A stretch of DNA of 64,000 bases from Thiomargarita sp. (GCA_020721005.1 DYNP01000002.1:314649-378648); one strand, 5' to 3'. Numbered from the stretch's first letter, positions 1-9,266 are shown. Notes: a model not told the origin generated them from the sequence alone. Numbers and translations are program-made.

Positions 1-133
1 CCGCCTTTTTGGGGCGGGGGAGGCGAGGGGTTAATTCCCATAATAAGTTTCTACCTTTTATCGTTCATAGGGACATGCTCTTTTAACATAAAATAAAGCT
101 CTTTCAGTAAGTATTTTTATACCTCCTGGAGTT

Positions 134-180
134 TTTAAAATAAGGGCCTCGCCCTGACAGGGCGAGGCCCTTATTTTAAA
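134..180. terminator. Strong bidirectional hairpin terminator
   Basis: A perfect inverted repeat with 21-base arms (134-154 and 160-180) and a 5-base loop. The GC-rich inner stem is flanked by A and T runs, so it can work as a rho-independent terminator on either strand. It separates whatever lies left of the window from the ATPase gene that follows. The first 130 bases hold no ORF I can support. Confidence 0.8.
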
Positions 181-332
181 CCTTTTTAAGTATAAAGTCA
201 AATAAATTCTTATTGACCTATAGGACTCGTCAATTCAGTTATGCTCATGTGTAGAACATCTGGCCCGAATCTGCTCCCAACCGACTGCAGGCGCCTGAAC
301 CGCCTCGGCCAGAATGGAGCTGGGACAAATCC

Positions 333-2708
333 TTGATACTCTGCGATCTGCAGCAACCGTATCAACGTTATCTGTATTTGATGCCCTGGGGCGCCCAATA
401 CAGTCATCCCAAAGATGATTCTACCAAGACACGTCCTGGATTATTGGACAGTGTGCGTTGGAAATCCAAGTATCAAAGTATAAATCCCCATGAAGAGCGG
501 GCGGTGATCATTCAACGCCATTATGATGAGGATACCTGGCGGCAACTGGGTTGGCAGGCACAACTGTCAGATGAAAGAGCCGTGCAAAAACAACCCGTTA
601 ACCAAGTGGTTGGAAAACTGGTCGAGGAACTGGTGGATCGTTACCAATTTGCCGAACCTGAAGTATTGACTGAGCCCCCCGTTGCCACTCATTCGCAGTT
701 TGATTTACAACACGGTCGCTTGTGGGCACTGCCCATAGCCTCCCAAACAGTGCCACGTCCAACCCAGCTGCAGCGAATTCTGACTGAGTTGGAACGCACG
801 CCAACCCGTCGTTTATTATTGGAAGGTGCATCCGGCAGCGGCAAAACAGTGGTGTTGGCGCAATTGTATCAACAGGAACACACGCGTCGAAAAGTTGTAT
901 TTATCAAAGCCGTCAATGCAGAGTTCAGCTCAACAACTCAAGAATCGGAGCGCCTCGGGCTCAAATCGGAGAACACGGGGCCCAAGAACAGTGCTGCGTT
1001 ACGCTCCATGATGTATTGCATGACCGTATTGGGTGCCGAGCCCTTGCAAATGGAGTTATCTCTTCAGCAGTTGCATGATAAGTTTCGGCAACAAGCCCAA
1101 CAGCGGGCAGAGCCTTGGTTGCTCATCATCGACGGCTTAAATGAGGCCCCTGATCCTGGCTGTTTTACCGGAAATCTGTCCGATCCATTGCCGGAGCATG
1201 TGTACATCGTGGCCAGCAGTCAACCCCAGGATCGAGTGTGGACCGTCCTCACCGGCACTGATCCGCAGGCGTGGAAACGGCTGGAATTGGAGCGATTGTC
1301 CCAGGAAGAGGCCCACCACATTATCCAGCATTATTGGCAACAACCTGTAGAAGGACAGGAAGTGCCCGCTGCCCATCTGTTATCGCCGGAATTACAGAAA
1401 CAATTGTGGCTTAAGAGTCAGGGACTGCCGGTATTTTTAGAAGGATGGATTCGGCGATTACGGGAAATTTGGCACACTGACCCCCATCACTTTGCCGAAC
1501 AGGCGTTACAAGAGTTTACGCAACATGCTGATGACTGGTTGCCCCAGTTTCTGCGTCAAAAACTGCATGAGCGACAACAACAGTTTCAATCACCCCGCCT
1601 GATTGAAGCCCTGCTGTGGTCCTTAAGTTTAATTCCCAAAGGTCTAACCCTGCAAGAATTACAAGAATGTCTGCGCAAACTGCGAGACCTGCCTGAATTT
1701 GCCGCATTGCCTCCCGTCAGCAAATCCGAGATTGAAGACGGATTGGACAAATTGGGAGGATTTGTACACAAAATACCCGGATGGGAAACGCGTTGGCAAC
1801 TGCTCCATGAAAGCATGGGCAGTTGGTTTATCAACCACAAAGGACCCCCCGAAACCCTGCCCAAACTGCGGTTGAGCCTGGTGCAATTTGGGGCGATTCC
1901 ATTGCCAGCCACCGCCACCAAGGAAGAATTCACCCAATGGCTGCAGTGGGTAATACAGGAAGATGATAAGCATTACGACAGTTTGCCTCCAGAATTACAA
2001 GTCAGTGTATGCCAAAGTTTATTGGCTCACCTGCCACCCTCAGGGGCAGATTATGTGATCATACAGTCTAGACTGGTACAGAGATTTTTATATCGTACTG
2101 GAGAACAATCCCGTGGATTTGCACTGAAATCCGTTTTGGAACAAGCATTACAACAACCCCATTTACCTTGGGCAGCCCAAACACAGGCACTTTGCGCCCT
2201 GGGAGATATTAAGTCAAGTTTAAATGAATTGGGACCTGCCCTAGACTATTACCAGCGTTACTTGGAAAGCAGCCAACACTGGCAACAGGAATCGCCCACT
2301 CCCCAAACCGCCCGGGAGTTAGCCGCAGCCTGGAGTCGGCTTGGGGAGGTCCATCAAGCCCGCAATGAACTTGAACAAGCCCAGCAGTGTTTTGAACAGT
2401 CCTTTGAAATACATGACAAGTTGCACCGCGAGGCACCCACTCCCCAAACCGCCCGGGACTTAGCCATCGCTTATCATCGTTTGGGCACCATTTATTTTGA
2501 TCAAGAGCAGTTTGGGCAAGCTCTTCCCTATTTTGAGAAAGCGCTACAATTGTTTGAAGAGTTGTTGGCTGCAGCCGATATTCCCGATTTACGACTCAAT
2601 GTGGAAATAGCCAAAGGCTGTGTGGCTGATACGCGGGAAAAATTGTTGCCTTCACAACTCCCCCCTATAAGCCTGTGGGAGAAGTTGAAACGATTGTGGA
2701 AAAAGTGA
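333..2708 (+). CDS. STAND/NACHT-like NTPase with C-terminal TPRs, N-terminus probably missing
   Basis: The protein has 791 residues if it starts at the TTG at 333. A Walker A motif (GASGSGKT, residues 165-172) and a Walker B-like stretch (LLIIDGLNEA, about 260-270) mark a P-loop STAND/NACHT-type ATPase. The C-terminal third carries TPR-like helices (about 640-760). These include a duplicated block of about 47 residues that is still visible in the DNA (near 2299 and 2440). Proteins of this build are signalling ATPases, often in defence or regulated cell death; that role is inferred. The frame stays open back to 255 (stop TAG at 252-254) with protein-like sequence but no ATG, GTG or good ribosome site. 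The original N-terminal effector domain was therefore probably lost, or the gene is a decayed remnant. No partner gene is adjacent. Confidence 0.6.
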   Translation: MILCDLQQPYQRYLYLMPWGAQYSHPKDDSTKTRPGLLDSVRWKSKYQSINPHEERAVIIQRHYDEDTWRQLGWQAQLSDERAVQKQPVNQVVGKLVEELVDRYQFAEPEVLTEPPVATHSQFDLQHGRLWALPIASQTVPRPTQLQRILTELERTPTRRLLLEGASGSGKTVVLAQLYQQEHTRRKVVFIKAVNAEFSSTTQESERLGLKSENTGPKNSAALRSMMYCMTVLGAEPLQMELSLQQLHDKFRQQAQQRAEPWLLIIDGLNEAPDPGCFTGNLSDPLPEHVYIVASSQPQDRVWTVLTGTDPQAWKRLELERLSQEEAHHIIQHYWQQPVEGQEVPAAHLLSPELQKQLWLKSQGLPVFLEGWIRRLREIWHTDPHHFAEQALQEFTQHADDWLPQFLRQKLHERQQQFQSPRLIEALLWSLSLIPKGLTLQELQECLRKLRDLPEFAALPPVSKSEIEDGLDKLGGFVHKIPGWETRWQLLHESMGSWFINHKGPPETLPKLRLSLVQFGAIPLPATATKEEFTQWLQWVIQEDDKHYDSLPPELQVSVCQSLLAHLPPSGADYVIIQSRLVQRFLYRTGEQSRGFALKSVLEQALQQPHLPWAAQTQALCALGDIKSSLNELGPALDYYQRYLESSQHWQQESPTPQTARELAAAWSRLGEVHQARNELEQAQQCFEQSFEIHDKLHREAPTPQTARDLAIAYHRLGTIYFDQEQFGQALPYFEKALQLFEELLAAADIPDLRLNVEIAKGCVADTREKLLPSQLPPISLWEKLKRLWKK

Positions 2709-2734
2709 GCCCAGCCGCATGTTCCCCGTTTCTA

Positions 2735-2755
2735 CCCCCTTTGAAAAAAAGGGGG
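2735..2755. terminator. Hairpin after the STAND ATPase gene
   Basis: A stem of CCCCCTTT pairing with AAAGGGGG sits 26 bases after the stop codon of the ATPase gene and is followed by an A-rich run. Probable terminator. Confidence 0.5.
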
Positions 2756-2767
2756 AAAATTATCGTA

Positions 2768-2804
2768 TTTTCTCGTTCCCAAGTGCCATTTGGGAACGAG
2801 AAAA
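2768..2804. repeat. Palindromic repeat with TCGTTCCCAA arms
   Basis: An inverted repeat with 15-base arms (2768-2782 and 2790-2804) around a 7-base loop. It looks like an interspersed palindrome rather than a gene-specific terminator. The short palindrome TGACCGCGATGCGGTCA lies just downstream at 2848-2864, and the same type (GACCGCGCAGCGGTC) recurs at 22741-22755. Confidence 0.6.
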
Positions 2805-2900
2805 AATTCATGAAAACCAAGTTCCCCATTTTGGACTGATGAATGACTGACCGCGATGCGGTCAAGACGGCAACGAGAAAAAGATATGTTTTGGTATCTT

Positions 2901-2980
2901 GTGTAGGGTGTGTGCTTTGCAAAAAATGTTCGCACATCCTACACAGGATATGCGGTCTCTTTTTATGGTTCGTTAGCTAT
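2901..2980. repeat. Family B repeat, partial copy (B1)
   Basis: An inverted repeat (2901-2914 with 2931-2944) is followed by a terminal stretch ending in GTTCGTTAGCTAT at 2980. Positions 2931-2980 match the reverse complement of the left end of the complete element at 24397-24643. This is therefore a one-ended copy of the same element family. It ends about 20 bases upstream of the next gene and may supply part of its leader. Confidence 0.65.
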
Positions 2981-3002
2981 ATTTTTTTATTAAGGAGCGA
3001 TT

Positions 3003-3254
3003 ATGTCTAATCACAGCGGCAGCTATATGTTGAATGCAGTACTGGAATTATTGGAACAAGAGCAAGTTTTTGCAATGTTGGGAAAGGAGGAAACAGTGCA
3101 TTTGATTCAAAAAATTATCGGGTTGTCATTTGAGTACGATTGTAATCCCGGAGAGATTTTGGAAAATATCGGGGAAAGATTCGGAATCTGTTACTGTTGT
3201 GCTAAAGCCGCGCCAGAATTAAAAGACGGCTTATGCGAAAAATGTTATTTTTGA
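3003..3254 (+). CDS. Small Cys-rich, probably zinc-binding protein of unknown function
   Basis: 83 residues, preceded by a strong ribosome site (AAGGAG, 6 bases before the ATG). The first 60 residues are predicted helical and acidic. The C-terminus has C63-x2-C66 and C78-x2-C81, a four-cysteine arrangement typical of a small zinc knuckle, with extra cysteines at 47 and 65. No family is recognised. It stands alone between a family B repeat and trmJ on the opposite strand. The good ribosome site and the ordered Cys pairs argue that it is real. Confidence 0.6.
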   Translation: MSNHSGSYMLNAVLELLEQEQVFAMLGKEETVHLIQKIIGLSFEYDCNPGEILENIGERFGICYCCAKAAPELKDGLCEKCYF

Positions 3255-3336
3255 ATAGTTAATCATTTTAGCGCAGTAGGATATGCCGAAGACAAAAAGT
3301 GCATCAATTCTGACACCACTTTGCCTTGCCCGGAAT

Positions 3337-4065
3337 TTACGGTTTGTTTCGCAGGGTGGCTTGGATGGCGGTTAACATGCCTCGTAGTAGGCTGACTTCG
3401 GAGTTGAGCAGTTGGGTACGATTGAATAGGCGTTGTAGACGACGTTTTAGGAGTTTGGGTTTTTTTGGATCAAAATAGTCTATTTCAATCAAGGTTTGTT
3501 CTAGGTGGGCGTAAAAGCGTTGTAATTCTTCTACGGAAGCGACTGTATCTTGAGGGGTGGAGAGGGTGGGCGGTGAGGAAGGGAGTTGTTGGACCAGTTG
3601 TAATTCATAGGCAAGAATTTGGACTGCAGAGGCGAGATTCAGTGAGCTGAAATGGGGAACTGTGGGAATTTGTATGAGGAAGTGGCATTGTTCCAGTTCT
3701 TGATTGGTGAGTCCAGAGTGTTCCCGACCAAATACGATGGCGACTTTTTGGTGTGGAGTTGCCAGTGCACGTTCGGCACATTCTCTTGGTGTTAGGGTGG
3801 GCCAGGTGAGGGTCCTTTTGCGGGCACTGGTGCCGAATACCAGTTGACAGTCTTGTAGGCTGCTTGAGTAGTCTGAGAACAGTTGGGCTTGATGGAGCAC
3901 GTCGTCTGCTCCTGAGGCTCTGGCAGTGGCTTCAGTATTGGGAAAGTGGGTGGGTTGTACGAGGCGAAGTTGAGAGAGACCCATGGTCTTCATGGCCCTT
4001 GCAGCGGCGCCAATGTTGCCGGGATGGGTGGTGTTGACAAGGACGATGAAGATGTTGTTGAGCAC
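3337..4065 (-). CDS. trmJ: tRNA (cytidine/uridine-32-2'-O)-methyltransferase TrmJ
   Basis: 242 residues, the usual length for TrmJ, a SPOUT-class enzyme that 2'-O-methylates position 32 of several tRNAs using S-adenosylmethionine. Motif 1 is seen as HPGNIGAAARAM (residues 14-25). The trefoil-knot SAM-binding segments follow as IVFGREHSGL (near 108-118) and NLASAVQILAYEL (near 142-154). In many gammaproteobacteria the gene lies beside suhB or the isc operon; neither is present here. Its upstream end abuts repeat element A1, whose terminal repeat begins 10 bases before the start codon, so the native promoter may have been displaced or supplied by the element. Confidence 0.92.
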   Translation of the reverse strand: MLNNIFIVLVNTTHPGNIGAAARAMKTMGLSQLRLVQPTHFPNTEATARASGADDVLHQAQLFSDYSSSLQDCQLVFGTSARKRTLTWPTLTPRECAERALATPHQKVAIVFGREHSGLTNQELEQCHFLIQIPTVPHFSSLNLASAVQILAYELQLVQQLPSSPPTLSTPQDTVASVEELQRFYAHLEQTLIEIDYFDPKKPKLLKRRLQRLFNRTQLLNSEVSLLRGMLTAIQATLRNKP

Positions 4066-4074
4066 GGTTATATT

Positions 4075-4530
4075 TAGACCTCTTGCAAAAGTAAATGATG
4101 CGATACGAAAAAATAAAAGGGAAGTCCCCGTTGGAGTGGAGGCTTCAGCCGGAGTGGAGGTTTTAGCCAGAGTATAGGCTTTAGCCGGACTGGAGACTTT
4201 AGCCGGAGTGGAGACTTTAGCCGGAGTGGAGGCTTTAGCCGGTCAGCGGTAGGCCCTTGCAATTTGTGTCTGTGGGGTGATGCCTACCGCTGGCCGGCTA
4301 AAGCCTCCACTCCAACTATGTTAATTGAGGGGCAATTCTCATTTTTTCATTTAGCCGGAGTGGAGGCTTTAGCCGGTCAATGGTAGGCCCTTGCAATTTG
4401 TATCTGTGGGGTGATGTCTACGGCTGTCCGGCTAAAGCCTCCACTCCAACTATGTTAATTGAGAAGCAATTCTCATTTTTTCATGATCGCATACTTTTTT
4501 TCATGATCGCATACTTTTGCAAGAGGTCTA
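4075..4530. mobile_element. Non-autonomous TIR element, family A copy 1 (A1)
   Basis: The 456-bp element is bounded by perfect 19-base terminal inverted repeats, TAGACCTCTTGCAAAAGTA at 4075-4093 and its complement at 4512-4530. It encodes no transposase. Inside, from the left, are six 18-base tandem units (4133-4240, consensus GGAGTGGAGGCTTTAGCC), a long hairpin (4223-4313), an AT-rich spacer, and a second hairpin (4357-4447). The two hairpins with their spacers form a tandem duplication with a 134-bp period. The right end also carries a short duplication of TCATGATCGCATACTTTTT. TA occurs at both outer ends, so a TA target (Tc1/IS630 style) is possible. The autonomous parent is not in the window. 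Confidence 0.75.
4133..4240. repeat. Six 18-bp tandem repeats inside A1
   Basis: Six consecutive 18-base units (starts 4133, 4151, 4169, 4187, 4205, 4223), each a variant of GGAGTGGAGGCTTTAGCC. The last unit doubles as the left arm of the first large hairpin, which suggests the array grew by slippage from the hairpin arm. Confidence 0.85.
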
Positions 4531-4560
4531 TTTTATAGTTTGTGGTGAGTTAAAAAGTAG

Positions 4561-4595
4561 AAGACCTGCCAGGTTTTGAAAATCTGGCAGGTCTT
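4561..4595. terminator. Terminator of the glnK-amtB-amt operon
   Basis: Perfect 12-base arms AAGACCTGCCAG (4561-4572) and CTGGCAGGTCTT (4584-4595) with an 11-base loop, 14 bases beyond the amt stop codon. Read on the minus strand it is followed by CTACTTTTTAA, a suitable U-tract. Confidence 0.75.
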
Positions 4596-4608
4596 GGTTT
4601 TTCTACAG

Positions 4609-5850
4609 TTATTTGTTGACGAATTCTGGGTAAGCTTCCAGTCCACATTCAGCCAGGTCAACGCCTTCATATTCGTCTTCTTCGTTGACTCGAATGCCTA
4701 TGAAGGTTTTGAGTAGCCACCATAGGGTGAAACTGGTGGAGAATACCCAGGAGAAAATGACGATTGCCCCAATGATTTGGTTGAGGAAGCTGGTGTCTGG
4801 ATTGGTGAGGGGCACAGCCAACAGTCCCCAGAGTCCAACGATGCCGTGCACAGAGATGGCGCCTACGGGATCGTCTATTTTGAATCTTTCAAAGGCTAAG
4901 ATGGCAAATATGACAAGTACTCCTCCCACGGCACCAATGATGGCGGCAATTAGGGGGGAGGGGGTATCAGGTCCGGCAGTGATGGAAACAAGTCCGGCGA
5001 GAATGCCATTTAGAATGATGGTGAGGTCGGCTTTGCCAAAGATGAGGCGGGAGATGACAAGGGCGGTGAGGAGTCCACTGGCGGCTGCAATGTTGGTGTT
5101 GACAAAGACCATGGCGACGAGGTTGGAGTCCGCAACAGTGGAGATGATCATTTGAGATCCCCCGTTGAATCCAAACCAGCCGAACCAGAGGATCAGGGTG
5201 CCCAAGGTAGCCAGGGGAAGGTTGGCGCCGGGCATGGGGTTGATTTGTCCATTTGATCCATATTTGCCTTTGCGCGGTCCCAATAACAGTACTCCAGCCA
5301 GAGCAGCGGTGGCGCCAGTGAGATGGACAGTCCCAGAGCCAGCAAAGTCGCTGAATCCCATTTTGTCTAAAAATCCTTCTCCCCAGCTCCAATAGCCTTG
5401 AACAGGATAGATAATGCCGGTCATGACGATGGCAAAGAGTAGAAAGGACCAGAGTTTCATGCGTTCAGCCACTGCTCCAGAGACGATGGACATGGAGGTG
5501 GCGACAAAGACGACTTGGAAGAAGAAGAAGGCTAAGGCGGCTTGATTGTCGGTGGGGTTGGGGGTGTCTTTGGTGGTGGTTATGAAGTTGAAGAGATTAC
5601 CGAGATTGGGAATAAGCCCACCTTCCGGGGAGTGAAACATGAGGTCATAGCCGATGAGCATGTACATGATACAAGCAACAGCATATAAGGTGATGTTTTT
5701 AGTGAGAATTTCAGCGGTGTTTTTGGAACGAACCAGTCCCGCTTCTAGCATGGCAAAACCGGCTGACATCCACATGACCAGGGCGCCAGTCAGTAGTAAG
5801 TAAAGGGTGTTTAGGGCAAAGGTGAGTTCCTGATGGGCAGTGAGTTCCAC
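4609..5850 (-). CDS. amt: Ammonium transporter, Amt family (second copy in operon)
   Basis: 413 residues and about 11 hydrophobic segments of an Amt/MEP/Rh channel in the inner membrane. DFAGSGTVH contains the conserved Asp and the first pore histidine, and ISVHGIVGLWG supplies the second. The C-terminal tail (GVDLAECGLEAYPEF) resembles the cytoplasmic tail through which GlnK blocks the pore. It starts with GTG at 5850 behind AAGGAG. It is last in the minus-strand order glnK, amtB, amt, 176 bases after amtB. It is diverged from the 455-residue paralog, so this is an old duplication or separate acquisition rather than a recent copy. Confidence 0.9.
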   Translation of the reverse strand: MELTAHQELTFALNTLYLLLTGALVMWMSAGFAMLEAGLVRSKNTAEILTKNITLYAVACIMYMLIGYDLMFHSPEGGLIPNLGNLFNFITTTKDTPNPTDNQAALAFFFFQVVFVATSMSIVSGAVAERMKLWSFLLFAIVMTGIIYPVQGYWSWGEGFLDKMGFSDFAGSGTVHLTGATAALAGVLLLGPRKGKYGSNGQINPMPGANLPLATLGTLILWFGWFGFNGGSQMIISTVADSNLVAMVFVNTNIAAASGLLTALVISRLIFGKADLTIILNGILAGLVSITAGPDTPSPLIAAIIGAVGGVLVIFAILAFERFKIDDPVGAISVHGIVGLWGLLAVPLTNPDTSFLNQIIGAIVIFSWVFSTSFTLWWLLKTFIGIRVNEEDEYEGVDLAECGLEAYPEFVNK

Positions 5851-6026
5851 TGGGATTGACTCCTTGAAGTCGATTTGTGTCGTGATAAACTGATGTCGGT
5901 GAGATAAAGTTGGGGTAGAGGGAACGATTTTTTGTTCTCTAAGGGAATCATGGCTGGAGTGCTAATTCGGTATTTGGAAAATACGTGCACTCCAGAGAGC
6001 AGATTTATGAGATTAATCAGTTGATT

Positions 6027-7394
6027 TTAAATGATGTAGCCTCGCTCATTGTGCAGTGCCATATCCAAACCTTCAGTTTCTTGTTCTTCATTGACTCGCA
6101 GTCCCAAGGTCAGGTCAATCAGTTTGAGAATGATGAAGGAGATGATGGTGGTATAGCTGATGGTGGCTATGACGCTGATGAATTGGGCCATGACTTGTTG
6201 GCCCATGGTGGCGTTTTCTCCCCCAAATCCAGCTCCGCCCAAGTATTCAGCAGCAAATACTCCAGTTAAAAGAGCGCCTACGATGCCGCCCACTGCATGG
6301 ACTCCGAAAACATCTAAGGCGTCGTCATATCCCAACCAATGTTTTAGTTTGGTGGCAGAGAGGAAGCAGATGACTCCCGAGGCCAGTCCAATCATGAGGG
6401 CGCCAATAGGTCCTGCAGTTCCGGAAGCTGGGGTAATGGCAACGAGTCCGGCAACCGCACCAGAAGCAATTCCCAAGACGCTGGGTTTGCCGTGGTGCAG
6501 CCATTCGGTGAACATCCACCCCAAAGCAGCGGTGGCAGTGGCGATTTGGGTGACTGCCATGGCCATACCTGCAGTGCCATCTGCGGCAAGTTGGCTACCG
6601 GCATTGAATCCAAACCAACCTACCCAGAGCATGGAGGCGCCGATGATGGTGTAGGTGAGGTTGTGAGGAGGCATGGCTACGTGGGGGTAACCGCGTCTTT
6701 TACCAACCATGAGGGCCGCGACAAGTCCGGCAATACCAGCATTGATGTGAACAACGGTGCCACCTGCAAAGTCTAAAACACCGTATTTGTGCATCCAGCC
6801 TCCTCCCCATACCCAATGACAGACTGGAGCATAGACCAGAGTGGCCCAGAGGGCCATAAACCACAGGAGGGCGGAGAATTTCATGCGTTCGGCAAAGGCG
6901 CCAACAATGAGGGCGGGAGTGATGATGACAAAGGTCATTTGAAAGGTGAGATAGACAGTTTCTGGGATGGTGCCATTGAGACTGTCTACCGTGATACCTA
7001 TGAGAAAGGCTTTTTCTAAACTGCCGATGAAGCCATTGAGAGCTCCCCCATCAGTGAAGGCGAGACTGTAGAGAAAGAATACCCAGAGCACAGTCATTAG
7101 AGAGGTGATGGCAAAGCATTGCATGAGCACAGACAGGACGTTTTTGCTTCTTACCATGCCGGCATAGAATAGGGAGAGACCGGGAATGGTCATAAACAGG
7201 ACCAAGGCAGTGGCTGTGAGCATCCATGCAGTGTTCCCAGAGTCAAGGCTGTTGTCCTGGGCCAAAGCAGTATCGGACAAGCTGAGCAGTGTGCCCATGA
7301 CGATCAGCAGGAACCAGAGCAGTTGTGGAAGCGCAAGGATTGGGGAATTCTCGGGAGTTGAGAATTTTAAAAGGTCTGTGTCAAATTTCTTCAT
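6027..7394 (-). CDS. amtB: Ammonium transporter AmtB
   Basis: 455 residues with a longer N-terminus than the neighbouring amt gene. A hydrophobic segment ends in DTALAQ (about residues 24-46) and looks like a cleaved signal peptide, as known for AmtB. The pore signatures VLDFAGGTVVHI and FGVHAVGGIVGALL hold the twin histidines. The tail ends EGLDMALHNERGY, the usual GlnK-docking tail. It lies 15 bases downstream of glnK with a GGAGAC ribosome site, so the two are translated from one message. Expression under nitrogen limitation is expected for the family, but I found no convincing sigma-54 promoter upstream of glnK. Confidence 0.93.
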   Translation of the reverse strand: MKKFDTDLLKFSTPENSPILALPQLLWFLLIVMGTLLSLSDTALAQDNSLDSGNTAWMLTATALVLFMTIPGLSLFYAGMVRSKNVLSVLMQCFAITSLMTVLWVFFLYSLAFTDGGALNGFIGSLEKAFLIGITVDSLNGTIPETVYLTFQMTFVIITPALIVGAFAERMKFSALLWFMALWATLVYAPVCHWVWGGGWMHKYGVLDFAGGTVVHINAGIAGLVAALMVGKRRGYPHVAMPPHNLTYTIIGASMLWVGWFGFNAGSQLAADGTAGMAMAVTQIATATAALGWMFTEWLHHGKPSVLGIASGAVAGLVAITPASGTAGPIGALMIGLASGVICFLSATKLKHWLGYDDALDVFGVHAVGGIVGALLTGVFAAEYLGGAGFGGENATMGQQVMAQFISVIATISYTTIISFIILKLIDLTLGLRVNEEQETEGLDMALHNERGYII

Positions 7395-7409
7395 CGGGGA
7401 ATGTCTCCT

Positions 7410-7769
<360 letters not shown>

Positions 7770-7956
7770 TTAACTATTTTTTAGAAAATGAGGGGCAATT
7801 TGAATAACATGGAGAAATCAGTTTCAATTATAAATTAAATTCTGATGAGCAAAAATGAGTCCATTTATAAGTATTTGAATATTAAGGATAAATAATTCAG
7901 TTTTGTGTGATTGTGAGATAAAATTAAGGGGAGTTGTGAGTTTTACGACAAGCATT

Positions 7957-8723
7957 TTAGCGGAGTTGCAGGCTGAATTCAACGCGCCGAGAAGCCGTAC
8001 TATCTTCTTGGGAATGAACAGTGACTACTTGACTAGAAGAAAGTCCATGTGCGGTCAGTACTTGTCGTAACCAAGGACGATAGGAGCTGACTTCGGGAAG
8101 GAGTAAGCAATACTCTAAAACTTGGCGAGTGCGCTCATGAGCTAATCGCATGTTGTGCAGGTAGGCTTCTTCTGGAGAGGCCAAACTCCTCCATTCTGAA
8201 GAAGTATGACCTTCAATCCTAATACTGCGGATTTCGGATTGAAAGGGGATGAGCGTCTTTATGTACTTCGGGAAAAATTCCCCCAACAGATTTTGATAAT
8301 AAGGGGTTAATTCGGCACTCCCCGCTTTAAAAAAGACTTCAGAATTTTGGAAGGACAAAGTTAAAGGTTGGGGATGAATAACCGCCGATCCAGCAGAAAG
8401 TTGGTCTTGAAATACTTGAATAAGAAGTTGATAAATACGGTTTTGAGCAGTAATCGGGGTGGAAGGTTGGGGGGGAGCTACACAATCCGGTGTTACGGAT
8501 TGGGCAGCTGATAAGGGAATGGTTTCAGGTTTTTTTTTTCAACATCAACGGTTTGTTCCGTCTCAGCCCAGGTTTTATCTTGTTCAGGATAGTATAAAAC
8601 CTCAAAAGTAGAAACTATCAGAAAAGTTAAAATTAGACCCAGTAAAGAAGCGATTAATAGATGTGAAGCGGTCATGGTTTTTAAAGGGTATTCTTGACCA
8701 AAAAGCTGTTCTATGTCCTCCAT
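7957..8723 (-). pseudogene. OmpA/MotB-like anchored protein, frameshifted at an A10 tract
   Basis: Two minus-strand pieces make one gene. The 5' piece (8723 to 8493, 76 aa) starts behind GGAGAAGATAA and has one membrane segment (about residues 20-42). The 3' piece (a 133-aa frame ending at 7957) has an OmpA-type peptidoglycan-binding pattern: VFFKAGSAEL, then IRIEGHTSSEW, then LAHERTRQVLEYC. The frames join exactly if one base is added to the run of ten A residues (T run at 8530-8539), giving an uninterrupted protein of about 255 residues. It may be a pseudogene, an assembly error in a homopolymer, or a gene expressed by slippage. In the intact form it would be an inner-membrane-anchored periplasmic protein of the MotB/TssL type. 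No mot or type VI genes are adjacent. Confidence 0.7.
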
Positions 8724-8881
8724 TTATCTTCTCCATCAATCGATACTTAAAAAAAGGTATATTGTTCAATAGTACGGGAATAGAAAGAATAAAACACACT
8801 TTTTAACTCCTAGAAAGTATCTCAGTCAGTGATTGACCACGAGGGGTGAATGACCCAAGTTTGAGGCACAGAGGGTTTAAA

Positions 8882-9138
8882 TAGACCTCTTGCAAAAGTA
8901 AGTGATGCGACACAAAAAAATAAAAAAGGGAAATTCCCGTTGAAGTGGGAGCTTTGTCCAGAGTGGAGGTTCTAGAAAGTACGTTGGAATGGAGGCTTTA
9001 GCCGGCCAGCGATAGGCCCTTGCAACTTGTGTATGTGGGTGATGCCTACGGCTGACCGGCTAAAGTCTCCACTCCAACTATCTTAACTGAGGGGCAACTC
9101 TCATTTTTTCATGATCGCATACTTTTGCAAGAGGTCTA
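8882..9138. mobile_element. Non-autonomous TIR element, family A copy 2 (A2)
   Basis: 257 bp bounded by the same 19-base terminal repeats as A1 (8882-8900 and 9120-9138). It contains one degenerate 18-base unit and a single large hairpin (8984-9077), so it is the simple form from which A1 could have expanded. It fills the middle of the gene-free stretch 8724-9266; the remainder shows nothing I can assign. No coding capacity. Confidence 0.75.
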
Positions 9139-9266
9139 ATAAAAAATACTAAATTAATGATAATAGATCAGAGCGCAAACTGAAATAGCCAAAGTGAGAA
9201 AAACTGTATTTTGAGGATTTTACTGAATACCTTAACTGATGGAAAAAATGGGTATTCTGCGCTCAA

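Noticed and set aside
1..130. Partial gene at the left edge
   Set aside because: No frame is open and protein-like across these bases, and a strong terminator follows; only intergenic sequence is supported.
4074..4262. Minus-strand frame with repeated Arg-Leu-Lys-Pro-Pro units
   Set aside because: It is the translation of the 18-bp tandem array in element A1; there is no ribosome site and the periodicity comes from the DNA repeat.
6160..6654. Long plus-strand frames opposite the two amt genes
   Set aside because: They are antisense shadows of well-conserved transporter genes and show no protein-family features.
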